From Cryobacterium sp. N22 (lineage in GTDB: Bacteria > Actinomycetota > Actinomycetes > Actinomycetales > Microbacteriaceae): 57,479 bases of DNA. The translations under genes were made by a program, and so were the position numbers. The stretch is from assembly GCF_002929555.1 (NCBI RefSeq), contig NZ_PJJP01000018.1, forward strand, positions 1 to 57,479. Reading direction: 5' to 3'. The notes under the pieces were generated by a model that saw nothing but the letters and a program-made list of their open reading frames with translations, was not told the origin of the DNA and did not search any database. This document shows, one piece after another, positions 26,183-35,381 of the stretch; position 1 is the stretch's first letter, and each line of letters opens with the position of its first letter.

Positions 26183-27451
26183 GTGAGAATATTGGTCCTC
26201 GGTTCCGGTGCCCGCGAGCACGCCATCGTCACTGCCCTCCTGCGTGAGGAGCCGCGACCCCACGTGATCGCCGCACCCGGCAACGCCGGCATCGCTGCGG
26301 ACGTGCCTGTGGTCGATCTCGACCCCACCGACTCCGACGTGGTGACGAACTTCGCCCAGGAGCACAACATCGACCTCGTCGTGGTGGGCCCGGAGGCACC
26401 GCTGGTGGCCGGCGTCGCCGACGCCCTGCGCACCCGCGGCATCCCCGTGTTCGGCCCGGGCCAGGCCGCCGCCGCCCTCGAGGGCAGCAAGACCTTCGCC
26501 AAGCGCATCATGGACGAGGCCGGCGTACCCACCGGCCGTGCCGTGCGAGCGGGAAACCTCGCCGAGGCGCAGGGCGCGCTCGACGAATACGGTGCTCCTT
26601 ACGTGGTCAAGGCCGACGGCCTGGCCGCCGGCAAGGGCGTGCTCGTCACCACCGACCGTGACGACGCCCTCGCCCACGCGGTGCGCTGGTTGCAGCACGG
26701 CGCCGTGCTGGTCGAGGAATTCCTCTCCGGCCAGGAGGTCTCCCTCTTCTTCCTCAGCGACGGCCACACCGTGCTGCCGCTCTCCCCCGCCCAGGACTAC
26801 AAGCGCCTCGCGGACAACGATGAGGGCCCCAACACCGGCGGCATGGGCGCCTACTCGCCGCTGCCCTGGCTCGACGCCGGCTTCGGCAGCGAGACCGCGT
26901 TCGTCGACGAGGTCATCGAGACGATCGCGCTGCCCACCGTGCGCCGGCTCGCCGCGGAGGACACCCCCTTCATCGGGTTGCTCTACTGCGGGCTGATTCT
27001 CACGGATGCCGGCATCCGGGTGATCGAATTCAACGCACGCTTCGGCGACCCGGAGACCCAGGTGGTGCTGCCGCGCCTGGTGACCCCGTTGAGCGGCCTG
27101 CTGCTGGCCGCATCGACCGGGGAACTAGCCGGGTTGCCCCGCCCGGAGTTCTCGGCCGACGCCGCCGTGACCGTGGTGATCGCCAGCGAGAACTACCCGG
27201 AGACCCCCGTGACCGGACGTACGATCACCGGGCTGGCCGACGCCGCGACGGTGGCCGGTGTGACCATCGCGCACGCCGCGACCGCGCTGGACGGTTCGGC
27301 GCTGGTCGCCACCGGTGGCCGGGTGCTCAGCGTCGTGGCCGTTGGTGCGGACTTCACCGAGGCCCGCGCGCGCGCCTACGAGGCCGTCGGGTTGATCGGG
27401 CTCGAGGGTTCCCAGCACCGCGGCGACATCGCTGCCAAGGTCGCGAACTGA
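26183..27451 (+). CDS. purD: Phosphoribosylamine--glycine ligase
   Basis: The 422-aa GAR synthetase joins phosphoribosylamine and glycine using ATP, step two of purine synthesis. Family motifs include ILVLGSGAREHAI at the start, the ATP-grasp segments KADGLAAGKGV and EGPNTGGMGAYSP, and FNARFGDPETQ. The GTG at 26183 has TAGCCT exactly 6 nt upstream (26171-26176), a leaderless pattern. The last base of its stop is the first base of purC. Confidence 0.97.
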   Translation: MRILVLGSGAREHAIVTALLREEPRPHVIAAPGNAGIAADVPVVDLDPTDSDVVTNFAQEHNIDLVVVGPEAPLVAGVADALRTRGIPVFGPGQAAAALEGSKTFAKRIMDEAGVPTGRAVRAGNLAEAQGALDEYGAPYVVKADGLAAGKGVLVTTDRDDALAHAVRWLQHGAVLVEEFLSGQEVSLFFLSDGHTVLPLSPAQDYKRLADNDEGPNTGGMGAYSPLPWLDAGFGSETAFVDEVIETIALPTVRRLAAEDTPFIGLLYCGLILTDAGIRVIEFNARFGDPETQVVLPRLVTPLSGLLLAASTGELAGLPRPEFSADAAVTVVIASENYPETPVTGRTITGLADAATVAGVTIAHAATALDGSALVATGGRVLSVVAVGADFTEARARAYEAVGLIGLEGSQHRGDIAAKVAN

Positions 27452-28350
27452 TGGCCGCGCTGCAGCTGGACGGCTGGCAGCACGTGTATTCGGGCAAGGT
27501 GCGCGACCTGTACGTGCCGGCCGGCGAGTCCGACCTCGCCTCCGCCGACCGGGTGCTCGTCGTGGCCAGCGACCGGGTGAGCGCGTTCGACCACGTGCTC
27601 GAACCGGGCATCCCCGGCAAGGGCGAACTGCTCACCACCCTGAGCCTGTGGTGGTTCGACCAGCTCGACGGCGTGCCCAACCACCTCGTGCCCGATCACG
27701 CGCTCGACGCGACGAGCCTGATCCCCGCCGCCGTCGCCGGCCGGGCGATGCTCTGCAAGACCCTGGACATGTACCCCATCGAGTGCGTCGTGCGCGGCTA
27801 CCTCACCGGCTCCGGCTGGCTCGAGTACGTGGCCAGCCAGACGGTCTGCGGCATCCCGTTGCCCCCCGAACTGCAGAACGGCGACCGGCTGCCCGAACCG
27901 ATCTACACTCCCGCGTGGAAGGCCCCGATGGGCGAGCACGACGAGAACATCTCGTTCGAGCGCACCGTGGAGCTTGTGGGGGCCGACGTGGCCGCGGCGC
28001 TGCGGGACGCGTCGCTGGAGATCTTCAGCCGGGCATCCGTGATCGCCGAGACCGCCGGCGTGATCCTGGCCGACACCAAGTTCGAGTTCGGCGCCGACCG
28101 CGCCACCGGCCTGCTCACCCTCGGCGACGAGGTGCTCACCAGCGACTCCAGTCGGTACTGGGATGCCGCGCGCTGGCTGGACGGCGCCACCCCCGGTGAG
28201 CGCATGGCGAGTTTCGACAAGCAGATCGTGCGCGACTGGTTGGCCGCCAACTGGGACCAGACCGGCACCCCGCCGGAGCTGCCCGCCGAGATCGTGGCGC
28301 AGACCGCGGCCCGGTACCGCGAGCTGCTCGGACTATTGACCGCCGGGTAG
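27451..28350 (+). CDS. purC: Phosphoribosylaminoimidazole-succinocarboxamide synthase
   Basis: The 299-aa SAICAR synthetase condenses CAIR with aspartate using ATP. Motifs are YSGKVRDLY, VVASDRVSAFDHVL, PIECVVRGYLTGSGW and DTKFEFG. It overlaps purD by one nucleotide, so the pair is co-translated. It is convergent with a TetR gene. Confidence 0.97.
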   Translation: MAALQLDGWQHVYSGKVRDLYVPAGESDLASADRVLVVASDRVSAFDHVLEPGIPGKGELLTTLSLWWFDQLDGVPNHLVPDHALDATSLIPAAVAGRAMLCKTLDMYPIECVVRGYLTGSGWLEYVASQTVCGIPLPPELQNGDRLPEPIYTPAWKAPMGEHDENISFERTVELVGADVAAALRDASLEIFSRASVIAETAGVILADTKFEFGADRATGLLTLGDEVLTSDSSRYWDAARWLDGATPGERMASFDKQIVRDWLAANWDQTGTPPELPAEIVAQTAARYRELLGLLTAG

Positions 28351-28386
28351 CCCGGCCGCCGCAAATAAGGAAATAGTCACCAAATT

Positions 28387-28416
28387 AGGACCATTTCGGC
28401 TCTTGCGTCCTTTTTT
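28387..28416. terminator. Weak bidirectional terminator in a low-GC patch between purC and tetR
   Basis: AGGAC (28387-28391) and GTCCT (28407-28411) flank a 15-nt loop and are followed by T5; a second GTCCTTTTTT lies at 28426-28435. On the other strand the stem is followed by AATTT. The patch is unusually AT-rich for this genome and separates convergent genes. Confidence 0.45.
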
Positions 28417-28469
28417 GCGCGCTTTGTCCTTTTTTCCGGTGGCGTCTGTGCGTGCGTAGCCGCGGCGCG

Positions 28470-29171
28470 TCAGCCGGCGGCGCGGGAACCGCGGGCGGCG
28501 CGCTTGGCGCGACGAGTGAGGCCGTGCACCGTGGCCTGGAACTCCTTGACGCTCAGGGGGCGCCCGGGCAGCTTGGGCCGGGGCTTCTCCGGCATCCGCA
28601 GCCCGTCGAGAACGAGGGAGAGCTGCCGGCGCCACTGGCCGGTGTAACCGCCGCCGAGGGTGCCCAGCGAGCCGATCATGGTGACGAGCACGGCCAGGTC
28701 CATCGAGTCGACATCCGGGCGCAGGTCGCCGTCTTTCTTCGCCTGCAGGATGAGCGAGGTGATGAAGCTCTCCAGCTCGACCGACGGCCGCGCCGTGGGA
28801 TCGATGGTCGCCATCCGCTTGAGGATGGGCGGCAGCGACGGGTCGGCCACGAGCCACTCGGCGAGGCGTTCGGTGTAGAGCACCACACCCGCCCAGGCCG
28901 ACGGTGCCGCCTCGATCTCGCCGCGCACGGCGAACAACTCGGCGAGGGCGATGTCGTACAGGGCCCGCACCAGGTCGTCGCGGGTGGGAAAGTTGCGGTA
29001 CAGGGTGGCGACGCCTACGTCGGCGCGGCGGGCGATCTCCTCGAGAGAGGCGTCAACACCGTGCTCGGCGATCATGCTGCGGGCTTCGTCGATGAGGCGT
29101 TCCCGATTCTGCCGGGCGTCGCGGCGCCGCGGTTGAGACGCGTCCTGCGGGGGCCGGGCAGAGGTAGTCAT
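28470..29171 (-). CDS. TetR family regulator, divergent to kyn operon
   Basis: The 233-aa protein has a TetR HTH near residues 25-70 ([22 protein letters not shown]) and a C-terminal ligand domain, ending in a basic tail ([14 protein letters not shown]). Its divergent placement suggests that it controls kynA-kynU. The ATG at 29171 has TAGAAT 7 nt upstream on the minus strand, so its own message may be leaderless. The ligand is unknown; tryptophan-derived kynurenines are plausible. Confidence 0.85.
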   Translation of the reverse strand: MTTSARPPQDASQPRRRDARQNRERLIDEARSMIAEHGVDASLEEIARRADVGVATLYRNFPTRDDLVRALYDIALAELFAVRGEIEAAPSAWAGVVLYTERLAEWLVADPSLPPILKRMATIDPTARPSVELESFITSLILQAKKDGDLRPDVDSMDLAVLVTMIGSLGTLGGGYTGQWRRQLSLVLDGLRMPEKPRPKLPGRPLSVKEFQATVHGLTRRAKRAARGSRAAG

Positions 29172-29288
29172 GGGGTCGATTCTAGATCCACTTCCTGCAA
29201 GGTCGCGGAGGGAGCCCTCCCCGGCCGCTGAGGTTCTGGCCGGCGCGGGCGGATGCCGGCATCACCCTGGCGTGTCGGGCCGTGCATG

Positions 29289-29317
29289 TTGCGCGTGCGC
29301 TTCCCAGCCCACACAAT
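29289..29317 (+). promoter_or_regulatory. Putative promoter of kynA operon: TTGCGC, 17 bp, CACAAT
   Basis: TTGCGC (29289-29294) and CACAAT (29312-29317) are separated by 17 bp, about 50 bp before the kynA GTG. The fit is moderate. Confidence 0.4.
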
Positions 29318-29367
29318 TCAGGGAACGGAACCGGGGGCACCACGCGCGCCCGGCGGGGAAGGAACCA

Positions 29368-30222
29368 GTGCCAGTCGAGAACAACAGCCGCGACCTCGAG
29401 GCGGAGATCGTGACCGATTTTCGGGAGCGGATGAGCTACGGCGGCTACCTGGACCTGGGCACCCTGCTCTCGGCGCAGACGCCAGTGAGCACGCCCGCGC
29501 ACCACGACGAGCTGCTCTTCATCATCCAGCACCAGACCACCGAACTCTGGCTGAAGCTGGTGCTGCACGAGCTGCGCGCCGCCGCGGAGCACCTGCGGAA
29601 CGACAGGTTGCCGCCGGCGCTCAAGGGCATCGCGAGGGTCAAGCACATCCAGCGCACCCTCACCGAGCAATGGTCGGTGCTCGCCACGCTGACCCCCACC
29701 GAGTACGCCCAGTTCCGGGATTTCCTCGGCAGCTCGTCGGGCTTTCAGTCGTACCAGTACCGGGCTGTGGAGTTCGTGCTCGGCAACAAGCATCCGCGCA
29801 TGCTCGAGGTCTTCGCGGACGACCCGGCCGCACTCGCTCTGCTGACCGAGGTGTACCGGGCGCCGAGCATCTACGACGAGTTCCTGCGTTACCTGCATCG
29901 GCAGGGCTTCGACATCCCCGCCATGGTGCTCGAACGCGACGTGACCGAGGCCTGGGTGCTGCATCCCGAACTGGTGCAGACCTTCCGTGGCATCTACGAG
30001 AACGAGACCGAGAACTGGACCGTCTACGAGGCCTGCGAGGAGCTCGTGGACCTCGAGGACAACTTCCAGCTCTGGCGATTCCGGCACCTGAAGACCGTGC
30101 AGCGCATCATCGGCATGAAGCCCGGCACCGGCGGCTCCAGCGGCGCCGGGTTTCTGCAGAAGGCGCTCGAGCTCACCTTCTTCCCCGAGCTGTTCGCCGT
30201 GCGCACCGAGGTGGGCCGGTGA
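29368..30222 (+). CDS. kynA: Tryptophan 2,3-dioxygenase
   Basis: The 284-aa heme enzyme opens the indole ring of L-tryptophan to give N-formylkynurenine. Family motifs are [47 protein letters not shown] and [11 protein letters not shown]; the heme-ligand His is expected near [12 protein letters not shown]. The GTG at 29368 was chosen because GGGGAAGGAACC precedes it and the conserved protein starts there. It overlaps the amidohydrolase gene by GTGA. Confidence 0.95.
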   Translation: MPVENNSRDLEAEIVTDFRERMSYGGYLDLGTLLSAQTPVSTPAHHDELLFIIQHQTTELWLKLVLHELRAAAEHLRNDRLPPALKGIARVKHIQRTLTEQWSVLATLTPTEYAQFRDFLGSSSGFQSYQYRAVEFVLGNKHPRMLEVFADDPAALALLTEVYRAPSIYDEFLRYLHRQGFDIPAMVLERDVTEAWVLHPELVQTFRGIYENETENWTVYEACEELVDLEDNFQLWRFRHLKTVQRIIGMKPGTGGSSGAGFLQKALELTFFPELFAVRTEVGR

Positions 30223-31211
30223 CCGTGCTGCTGCCCGGGTTCCTGGATGCGCACGTGCACCTGGCGCTGATCAATCCGGCCGGGCTGGCCGCCGGCGGCA
30301 TCGGCCGGGTGCTCGACCTCGGCGGCTGGACGCCCTCCGACGACCCCACGGGCGCTGAGCCGGAGGGGACCGCGAACTTTCTCGAGACCCGGTTCGCCGG
30401 CCAGTTTCTCGGCGCCCCCGGCGGCTACCCCAGCCGGCAGGCCTGGGCTCCCGCGGGCAGCGCCTGCCCCGTGGCGTCACCGTCGGAGGCGGCCATCGCC
30501 GTCGCCCGGCAGGTCGCGGCCGGCGCCTCGCTGATCAAGGTGACGCTCAACTCGGCGGCCGGTCCGGTGCTCGCGCCCGACACCCTCGCGGCCATTGTGG
30601 TGGCGGCGCACGCTCGGATGCTGCCCGTCGCCGCCCACACCGAGGGCGCCGGCCAGGCCGCGGCCGCCCTCAACGCCGGGGTGGACCTGCTGGCGCACAC
30701 CCCCTTCAGCGAGGCCCTGCCCGATGCGCTGCTGGGCGCGATGGCCGGCCGGATGACCTGGATCAGCACCCTGGACATCCACGGCTGGGGCGAGCCGACC
30801 GCGGCGTTCTCCGTGGCGTGCGACAACCTGGCCCGGTTCCACGCTGCGGGCGGCCGGGTGCTCTACGGCACCGACCTCGGCAACGGACCGCTGCCGGTCG
30901 GGCTCAACCGGCGCGAGATCGAGGCGCTGCTGACCTGCGGCCTCTCCCCCGACGACGTGCTCGCGGCGCTCACCGCCGACTTCCCGAGCCGGCCGGCCGC
31001 CGCATCCGTCGACACGGCATCCGGCGCCGCAGCATCCGTCGACCGTCCCGCCCCGGCCGGGACCGTTACCGTTGTACCCGGCGACCGACCCACCGACCCC
31101 CACGATCTGGCCGGCTTCACCGACTGGCTACTCTCCGCCCACGCACTGCCCGCCAGCTCACTGCCCGCCCGCGCACTCACCCGGCCCGACCTCGAGGACC
31201 TCCGATCATGA
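30219..31211 (+). CDS. Amidohydrolase-superfamily protein in kyn operon (candidate N-formylkynurenine formamidase)
   Basis: The 330-aa protein starts directly at the first metal motif: FLDAHVHL gives H12 and H14. Further likely metal ligands are K107 (LIKVTL, possible carbamylated lysine), H140 (VAAHTEG), H160 (LAHTPF) and D219 (YGTDLG), as in imidazolonepropionase- and prolidase-like amidohydrolases. The usual N-terminal beta-sandwich of about 50 aa is missing, and the C-terminal region is short and Ala/Ser-rich. It lies between kynA and kynU with 4-nt overlaps on both sides, exactly where a formamidase step is needed. It is not KynB or an alpha/beta hydrolase. Formamidase activity is an inference from context. 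Confidence 0.75.
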   Translation: MTVLLPGFLDAHVHLALINPAGLAAGGIGRVLDLGGWTPSDDPTGAEPEGTANFLETRFAGQFLGAPGGYPSRQAWAPAGSACPVASPSEAAIAVARQVAAGASLIKVTLNSAAGPVLAPDTLAAIVVAAHARMLPVAAHTEGAGQAAAALNAGVDLLAHTPFSEALPDALLGAMAGRMTWISTLDIHGWGEPTAAFSVACDNLARFHAAGGRVLYGTDLGNGPLPVGLNRREIEALLTCGLSPDDVLAALTADFPSRPAAASVDTASGAAASVDRPAPAGTVTVVPGDRPTDPHDLAGFTDWLLSAHALPASSLPARALTRPDLEDLRS

Positions 31212-32527
31212 CCCAGCACGACACCAGCGTTGCCGAGGGCCTCGACGCCCATCTCGCGTTCGCCCGGCGGATGGACCGCATCGACGGCCTCGCCCACTAC
31301 CGCCGCCGGTTCGTGGGCCTGGCCGACACCACCGCGAACGCCGACCCGGATGCGCCGTCGATCGTGTACCTCGACGGCAACTCCCTCGGCCGCCCGACCA
31401 TCGCCAGCGTGGAACGCATCACCGACTTCCTCGGCACCGCCTGGGGCAGCCGGCTGATCCGCGGCTGGGACGACGAATGGATGGCGCTGCCGCTGACCAT
31501 CGGCGACGCCCTCGGCACGGCTGCCCTCGGCGCCGCTCCCGGCCAGGTGTACATCGGCGATTCCACCACTGTCACCCTCTACAAGCTCGCCCGAGCCGCC
31601 GTGGACTCGCTGCCGGCGCGCAGCGAGATCGTGCTCGATACCGACAACTTCCCCACCGACCGGTACGTGCTGGCCGGCATCGCCGCCGAACGCGGCCTCA
31701 CCCTGCGCTGGATCGAGTCGGGCACCACGGGCGGCGTCACCGTCGACCAGGTGCGCGCCGTGGTGGGCCCGCAGACTGCGCTCGTGGTGCTCAGCCATGT
31801 GGCCTACCGCTCCGGCTACCTCGCCGACGTGCCCGCGATCACCGCCGCCGTGCACGAGGCCGGCGCCCTGGTGCTGTGGGACCTGTGCCACTCGGCCGGC
31901 TCCGTGCCGGTGAACCTCGACCTGGACGGCGTCGACCTCGCTGTGGGCTGCAGCTACAAGTACCTCAACGGCGGGCCCGGCGCCCCCGCGTTCGGCTACG
32001 TACGCGCCGAGCTGCAACCCGATCTGTCCCAACCGATCCAGGGCTGGATGGGCACCGCAGACGTGTTCGCGATGGGGCCGGAGTACGTGCCGGCCGCGGG
32101 CATCCGCCGGTTCATGAGCGGCACGCCGGCGATCGTGGGCATGCTCGCGATGCAGGACACCATCGCCATGATCGACGAGGTGGGCATCGAGCAGGTGCGA
32201 GCCAAGTCGGTGGCGCTGACCGAGTTCGCACTCGAACTGGTGGATGCCTGGCTGGTGCCGCTGGGCGTGACCGTGGCGTCCCCGCGCGAGCACACTCACC
32301 GCGGCGGCCACCTCACCGTGAACCACCCGGCCATGCGCCAGGTCACCCGGATTCTCTGGGAGCACGACGTGATCCCCGACTTCCGCGCGCCGGAGGGTCT
32401 GCGGATCGGTTTGTCGCCGCTGAGCACCAGCTTCGTGGAGACCTACGACGGCGTCGCGGCCGTGCGGGACGTGCTGCGCGGCATCCTGCTCGGCCAGGCC
32501 GGACTCGGCTCGGCTGCGGGCCTGTAG
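31208..32527 (+). CDS. kynU: Kynureninase
   Basis: The 439-aa PLP enzyme cleaves kynurenine to anthranilate and alanine (or 3-hydroxykynurenine to 3-hydroxyanthranilate). Motifs are [36 protein letters not shown], and the PLP lysine in [15 protein letters not shown]. The ATG at 31208 overlaps the amidohydrolase stop by ATGA. The TAG stop is also part of a TAGAAT hexamer (32525-32530) that may be the -10 of purS. Confidence 0.96.
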   Translation: MTQHDTSVAEGLDAHLAFARRMDRIDGLAHYRRRFVGLADTTANADPDAPSIVYLDGNSLGRPTIASVERITDFLGTAWGSRLIRGWDDEWMALPLTIGDALGTAALGAAPGQVYIGDSTTVTLYKLARAAVDSLPARSEIVLDTDNFPTDRYVLAGIAAERGLTLRWIESGTTGGVTVDQVRAVVGPQTALVVLSHVAYRSGYLADVPAITAAVHEAGALVLWDLCHSAGSVPVNLDLDGVDLAVGCSYKYLNGGPGAPAFGYVRAELQPDLSQPIQGWMGTADVFAMGPEYVPAAGIRRFMSGTPAIVGMLAMQDTIAMIDEVGIEQVRAKSVALTEFALELVDAWLVPLGVTVASPREHTHRGGHLTVNHPAMRQVTRILWEHDVIPDFRAPEGLRIGLSPLSTSFVETYDGVAAVRDVLRGILLGQAGLGSAAGL

Positions 32528-32566
32528 AATCGACGAATCCGCCCCCGACGTCTTACGGAGTGAGCC

Positions 32567-32836
32567 ATGCCAACCATCGTCGTAGAAGTTATGCCCAAGG
32601 CAGAACTGCTCGATCCCCAGGGCAAGGCCGTCGCCGGCGCCCTCCGCCGCCTCGGCAAGACCGAGTTCACCGGCGTGCGCGTCGGCAAGCGGTTCGAACT
32701 CACCGTGGAGGGCCCCGCGGACGCCGCGCTGCTCGCCGAGGTGCAGGAACTCGCCGACACCGTGCTGTCCAACTCCGTGATCGAGGACGTCACCAGCATC
32801 TTCGTGCTCGAGGCCGTCGCCGGGGAAACGCACTGA
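32567..32836 (+). CDS. purS: Phosphoribosylformylglycinamidine synthase subunit PurS
   Basis: The 89-aa small subunit bridges PurQ and PurL in the three-part FGAM synthase. The start [22 protein letters not shown] and the GLxxLG-type segment are typical. ACGGAGTGAG precedes the ATG. A TAGAAT hexamer overlapping the kynU stop could be its promoter, but with a gap of only 39 bp read-through from kynU is also possible. It overlaps purQ by one base. Confidence 0.95.
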   Translation: MPTIVVEVMPKAELLDPQGKAVAGALRRLGKTEFTGVRVGKRFELTVEGPADAALLAEVQELADTVLSNSVIEDVTSIFVLEAVAGETH

Positions 32837-33534
32837 TGCGCATCGGCGTCGTCACCTTCCCGGGCTCGCTCGACGACCGCGACGCCCAGCGCGCCATCCG
32901 CCTGGCCGGCGCCACCCCGGTGGCCCTGTGGCACGGCGAGCACGACCTGCACGGCGTTGACGCGCTCGTGCTGCCCGGCGGGTTCAGCTACGGCGACTAC
33001 CTGCGCGCCGGCGCGATCGCCAGCCTCTCGCCGATCATGGCCGAGGTCATCGACGCCGCGAACAAGGGGATGCCCGTGCTCGGCATCTGCAACGGCTTCC
33101 AGATGCTCACCGAGGCGCACCTGCTCGAGGGCGGGCTGATCCGCAACGAGGCCGGCGCGTTCATCTGCCGCGACCAGCGTCTGCGCATCGAGAACACCGA
33201 CACCGCCTGGACCAACGGCTTCACCGCTGACCAGGAGATCACCATCCCGCTGAAAAACGGCGAGGGCGGCTTCATCGCCTCCGAAGACACCCTCGCCCGT
33301 CTCGAGGGCGAGGGCCGCGTCATCGCCCGCTACCTCGACGTGAACCCGAACGGCTCGCTCAACGAGATCGCCGGCATCACCAACGCCCGCGGCAACGTCG
33401 TGGGCCTGATGCCGCACCCCGAGCACGCCGTGGAGCCCGGCTTCGGCCCCGACACCGTTGCCGCCATGCGCAGCGGTGTGGACGGGCTCGCGTTCTTCAC
33501 CTCGGTGATCGAGCGTTCGCTGGTCAACGCGTAG
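32836..33534 (+). CDS. purQ: Phosphoribosylformylglycinamidine synthase, glutaminase subunit PurQ
   Basis: The 232-aa class I glutamine amidotransferase supplies ammonia for FGAM synthesis. [17 protein letters not shown], the nucleophile Cys in GICNGFQML, and [12 protein letters not shown] with the catalytic His are all present. The ATG overlaps the purS stop by one base. Unusually for this group, purL does not follow directly but lies 2.7 kb downstream. Confidence 0.96.
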   Translation: MRIGVVTFPGSLDDRDAQRAIRLAGATPVALWHGEHDLHGVDALVLPGGFSYGDYLRAGAIASLSPIMAEVIDAANKGMPVLGICNGFQMLTEAHLLEGGLIRNEAGAFICRDQRLRIENTDTAWTNGFTADQEITIPLKNGEGGFIASEDTLARLEGEGRVIARYLDVNPNGSLNEIAGITNARGNVVGLMPHPEHAVEPGFGPDTVAAMRSGVDGLAFFTSVIERSLVNA

Positions 33535-33544
33535 GTTTTTCTGC

Positions 33545-33614
33545 GCCGAGTTGCCCTGTTTCGGACGAGTTGCCCCGGTGCGCCGGGGCAATTCGTCCGT
33601 TAAGGGGCAACTCG
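33545..33614. repeat. Nested inverted repeat, family A copy 1 (GAGTTGCCC hairpin)
   Basis: Outer arms CGAGTTGCCC and GGGCAACTCG enclose an inner 17-bp stem, CGGACGAGTTGCCCCGG (33562-33578) with CCGGGGCAATTCGTCCG (33583-33599), and a 4-nt loop. It lies 10 nt after purQ, between convergent genes. A near copy is at 48641-48711. Confidence 0.85.
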
Positions 33615-33624
33615 CCGGTCGGAC

Positions 33625-34650
33625 CTAGACGGCGCTGGACGGCTCCCAGAGGTTGATGCCCAGGTCGACGGCGTGCTCGTCGATCGCGGCGACCTCCTCG
33701 GCGCTGAAGACGAGGTTGTCGATCGCGGCAATGTTCGTCTCCAGCTGCTGCACCGACGACGCGCCCACGAGCGCCGAGGTGACGGTTTCGCGGCGCAGCA
33801 CCCACGACAGGGCGAGCTGGGCGAGCGACTGGCCGCGTTCAGTGGCGATCTCGGTCAGGGCACGGATGCGCCCCACCGTCGCATCGTTCACCATGTCGCG
33901 GCTCATCGAACCGGCCTGCGAGGCGCGGGAGCCCTCGGGCACGCCGTTCAGGTAGCGGTCGGTGAGCAGCCCCTGGGCCAGCGGGGAGAAGGCGATGCAG
34001 CCGACCCCGAGGTCGTCGAGGGTGTCGAGCAGGCCGTCTTCGACCCAGCGGTTGAACATCGAGTACGACGGCTGGTGGATGAGCAGCGGAGTGCCCAGAT
34101 CGGCCAGGATCGCGGCGGCCTGCCGGGTGCGCTCTGGTGAGTAGGACGAGATGCCGGCGTAGAGCGCCCGGCCGCTCGTGACGGCCGTGTGCAGCGCGCC
34201 CATGGTCTCCTCGAGCGGGGTGTCCGGGTCCGCCCGGTGGGAGTAGAAGACGTCGACGTAGTCCAGGCCCATCCGGTCCAGCGACTGGTCGAGGCTGGAC
34301 AGCAGATACTTGCGCGAGCCGAAATCACCGTACGGTCCCGGCCACATGTCGTAGCCGGCCTTGGTCGAGATGACCACCTCGTCGCGGTGGGCGGAGAAGT
34401 CCTCGCCGAAGATCCGGCCGAAGTTCGTCTCGGCGCTGCCGTAGGGCGGGCCGTAGTTGTTGGCCAGGTCGAAGTGGGTGACCCCGAGGTCGAAGGCCCC
34501 CCGCAGGATCGCGCGTTGCGTCTCCACGGGCACGGTGCCGCCGAAGTTCTGCCACAGGCCCAGCGAGATCGCGGGAAGCTTGAGGCCGCTGCGCCCGGTG
34601 CGGCGGTAGGGCATTGAGTCGTAACGGGTGTCTGCGGGAAGGTACGTCAT
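33625..34650 (-). CDS. Aldo/keto reductase (YghZ/GPR-like)
   Basis: The 341-aa TIM-barrel NADPH-dependent reductase resembles E. coli YghZ (L-glyceraldehyde 3-phosphate reductase) and Kv-beta-like AKR14 members. It has the DLANNYGPPYGSAE motif with the catalytic Tyr, Lys in STKAGYDMWPGPYG, and His in FYSHRADP. It may detoxify methylglyoxal or other aldehydes. The ATG has AGGAG directly in front and CAGCAT 6 nt upstream, so the start could be leaderless. It is convergent with purQ and divergent to the DUF3817 gene. Confidence 0.9.
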   Translation of the reverse strand: MTYLPADTRYDSMPYRRTGRSGLKLPAISLGLWQNFGGTVPVETQRAILRGAFDLGVTHFDLANNYGPPYGSAETNFGRIFGEDFSAHRDEVVISTKAGYDMWPGPYGDFGSRKYLLSSLDQSLDRMGLDYVDVFYSHRADPDTPLEETMGALHTAVTSGRALYAGISSYSPERTRQAAAILADLGTPLLIHQPSYSMFNRWVEDGLLDTLDDLGVGCIAFSPLAQGLLTDRYLNGVPEGSRASQAGSMSRDMVNDATVGRIRALTEIATERGQSLAQLALSWVLRRETVTSALVGASSVQQLETNIAAIDNLVFSAEEVAAIDEHAVDLGINLWEPSSAV

Positions 34651-34768
34651 CTCCTCATGCTGGCACAGTGGCCTGACGAAGGGTCAAACCTTCGACGGAT
34701 GCTCCGCTCAGACGGACCTGACAGGCTGGGACCCTACCCGCCCACCTCTGTCTTACGGAGTCCTCCCC

Positions 34769-35239
34769 GTGTCACCCCGCCTGCTCTACCGCATCCTGTC
34801 CATCGCCGAGGCGATCACCTGGACCGTCCTGATCACCGCGATGCTGCTCAAGTACGTGTTCGCACCCGGCGACTTCGGCGACGGCGCCGTGCGGGTGGGC
34901 GGCTTCGTGCACGGGCTGGTGTTCCTGGCCTACGGGATCACCGCGGTGCTCGTGGGCGTGAACCAGCACTGGCGGCCCCGGCTGATGCTGCTCGCCGTGG
35001 CCACCGCCGTGGTGCCCTACGCCACGATCCCGTTCGACCGCTGGCTTGAGCGGCGAAACCTGCTCGACGGCGGCTGGCGCCGGGAGGCCACGGACGACCC
35101 CCGCGACCACACCCTGGTGAGCCGGCTGCTTCGGTTCGGGCTGGCCCGACCGGTGCTGCTGGCATCCGTGCTCGTGGTGGGCCTGGTCGCCGTGTTCACG
35201 GTGTTGCTCACGGTGGGCCCGCCCGGCGGCCAGAGCTAG
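34769..35239 (+). CDS. DUF3817 family membrane protein
   Basis: The 156-aa protein has about four membrane helices and begins VSPRLLYRILSIAEAITWTV, matching the DUF3817 pattern of small actinobacterial membrane proteins of unknown function. Conserved features include LKYVFAPG and GFVHGLVFLAY. The GTG at 34769 was chosen since the family starts there; ACGGAG lies 9 nt upstream. Confidence 0.82.
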   Translation: MSPRLLYRILSIAEAITWTVLITAMLLKYVFAPGDFGDGAVRVGGFVHGLVFLAYGITAVLVGVNQHWRPRLMLLAVATAVVPYATIPFDRWLERRNLLDGGWRREATDDPRDHTLVSRLLRFGLARPVLLASVLVVGLVAVFTVLLTVGPPGGQS

Positions 35240-35310
35240 CCGCCTGCACTGCGCCGGGCGTTTCGCCTCGGTCCCGCGTCCGGGCGCCGCATTCGTCGAG
35301 CGCGGGGCAC

Positions 35311-35350
35311 GCGCCGCTCTGCGGGTGGCGCGCCACCCGCGCAGCGGCGC
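35311..35350. terminator. Long GC-rich perfect-centre hairpin after DUF3817 gene
   Basis: GCGCCGCTCTGCGGGTGGCG pairs with the following CGCCACCCGCGCAGCGGCGC, a 20-bp stem with two mismatches and no loop bases. It lies 70 bp after the DUF3817 stop, between convergent genes, and lacks a T-tract. Confidence 0.5.
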
Positions 35351-35381
35351 CCGACCCGCCTAGCCCACCGGACCGACGCCG

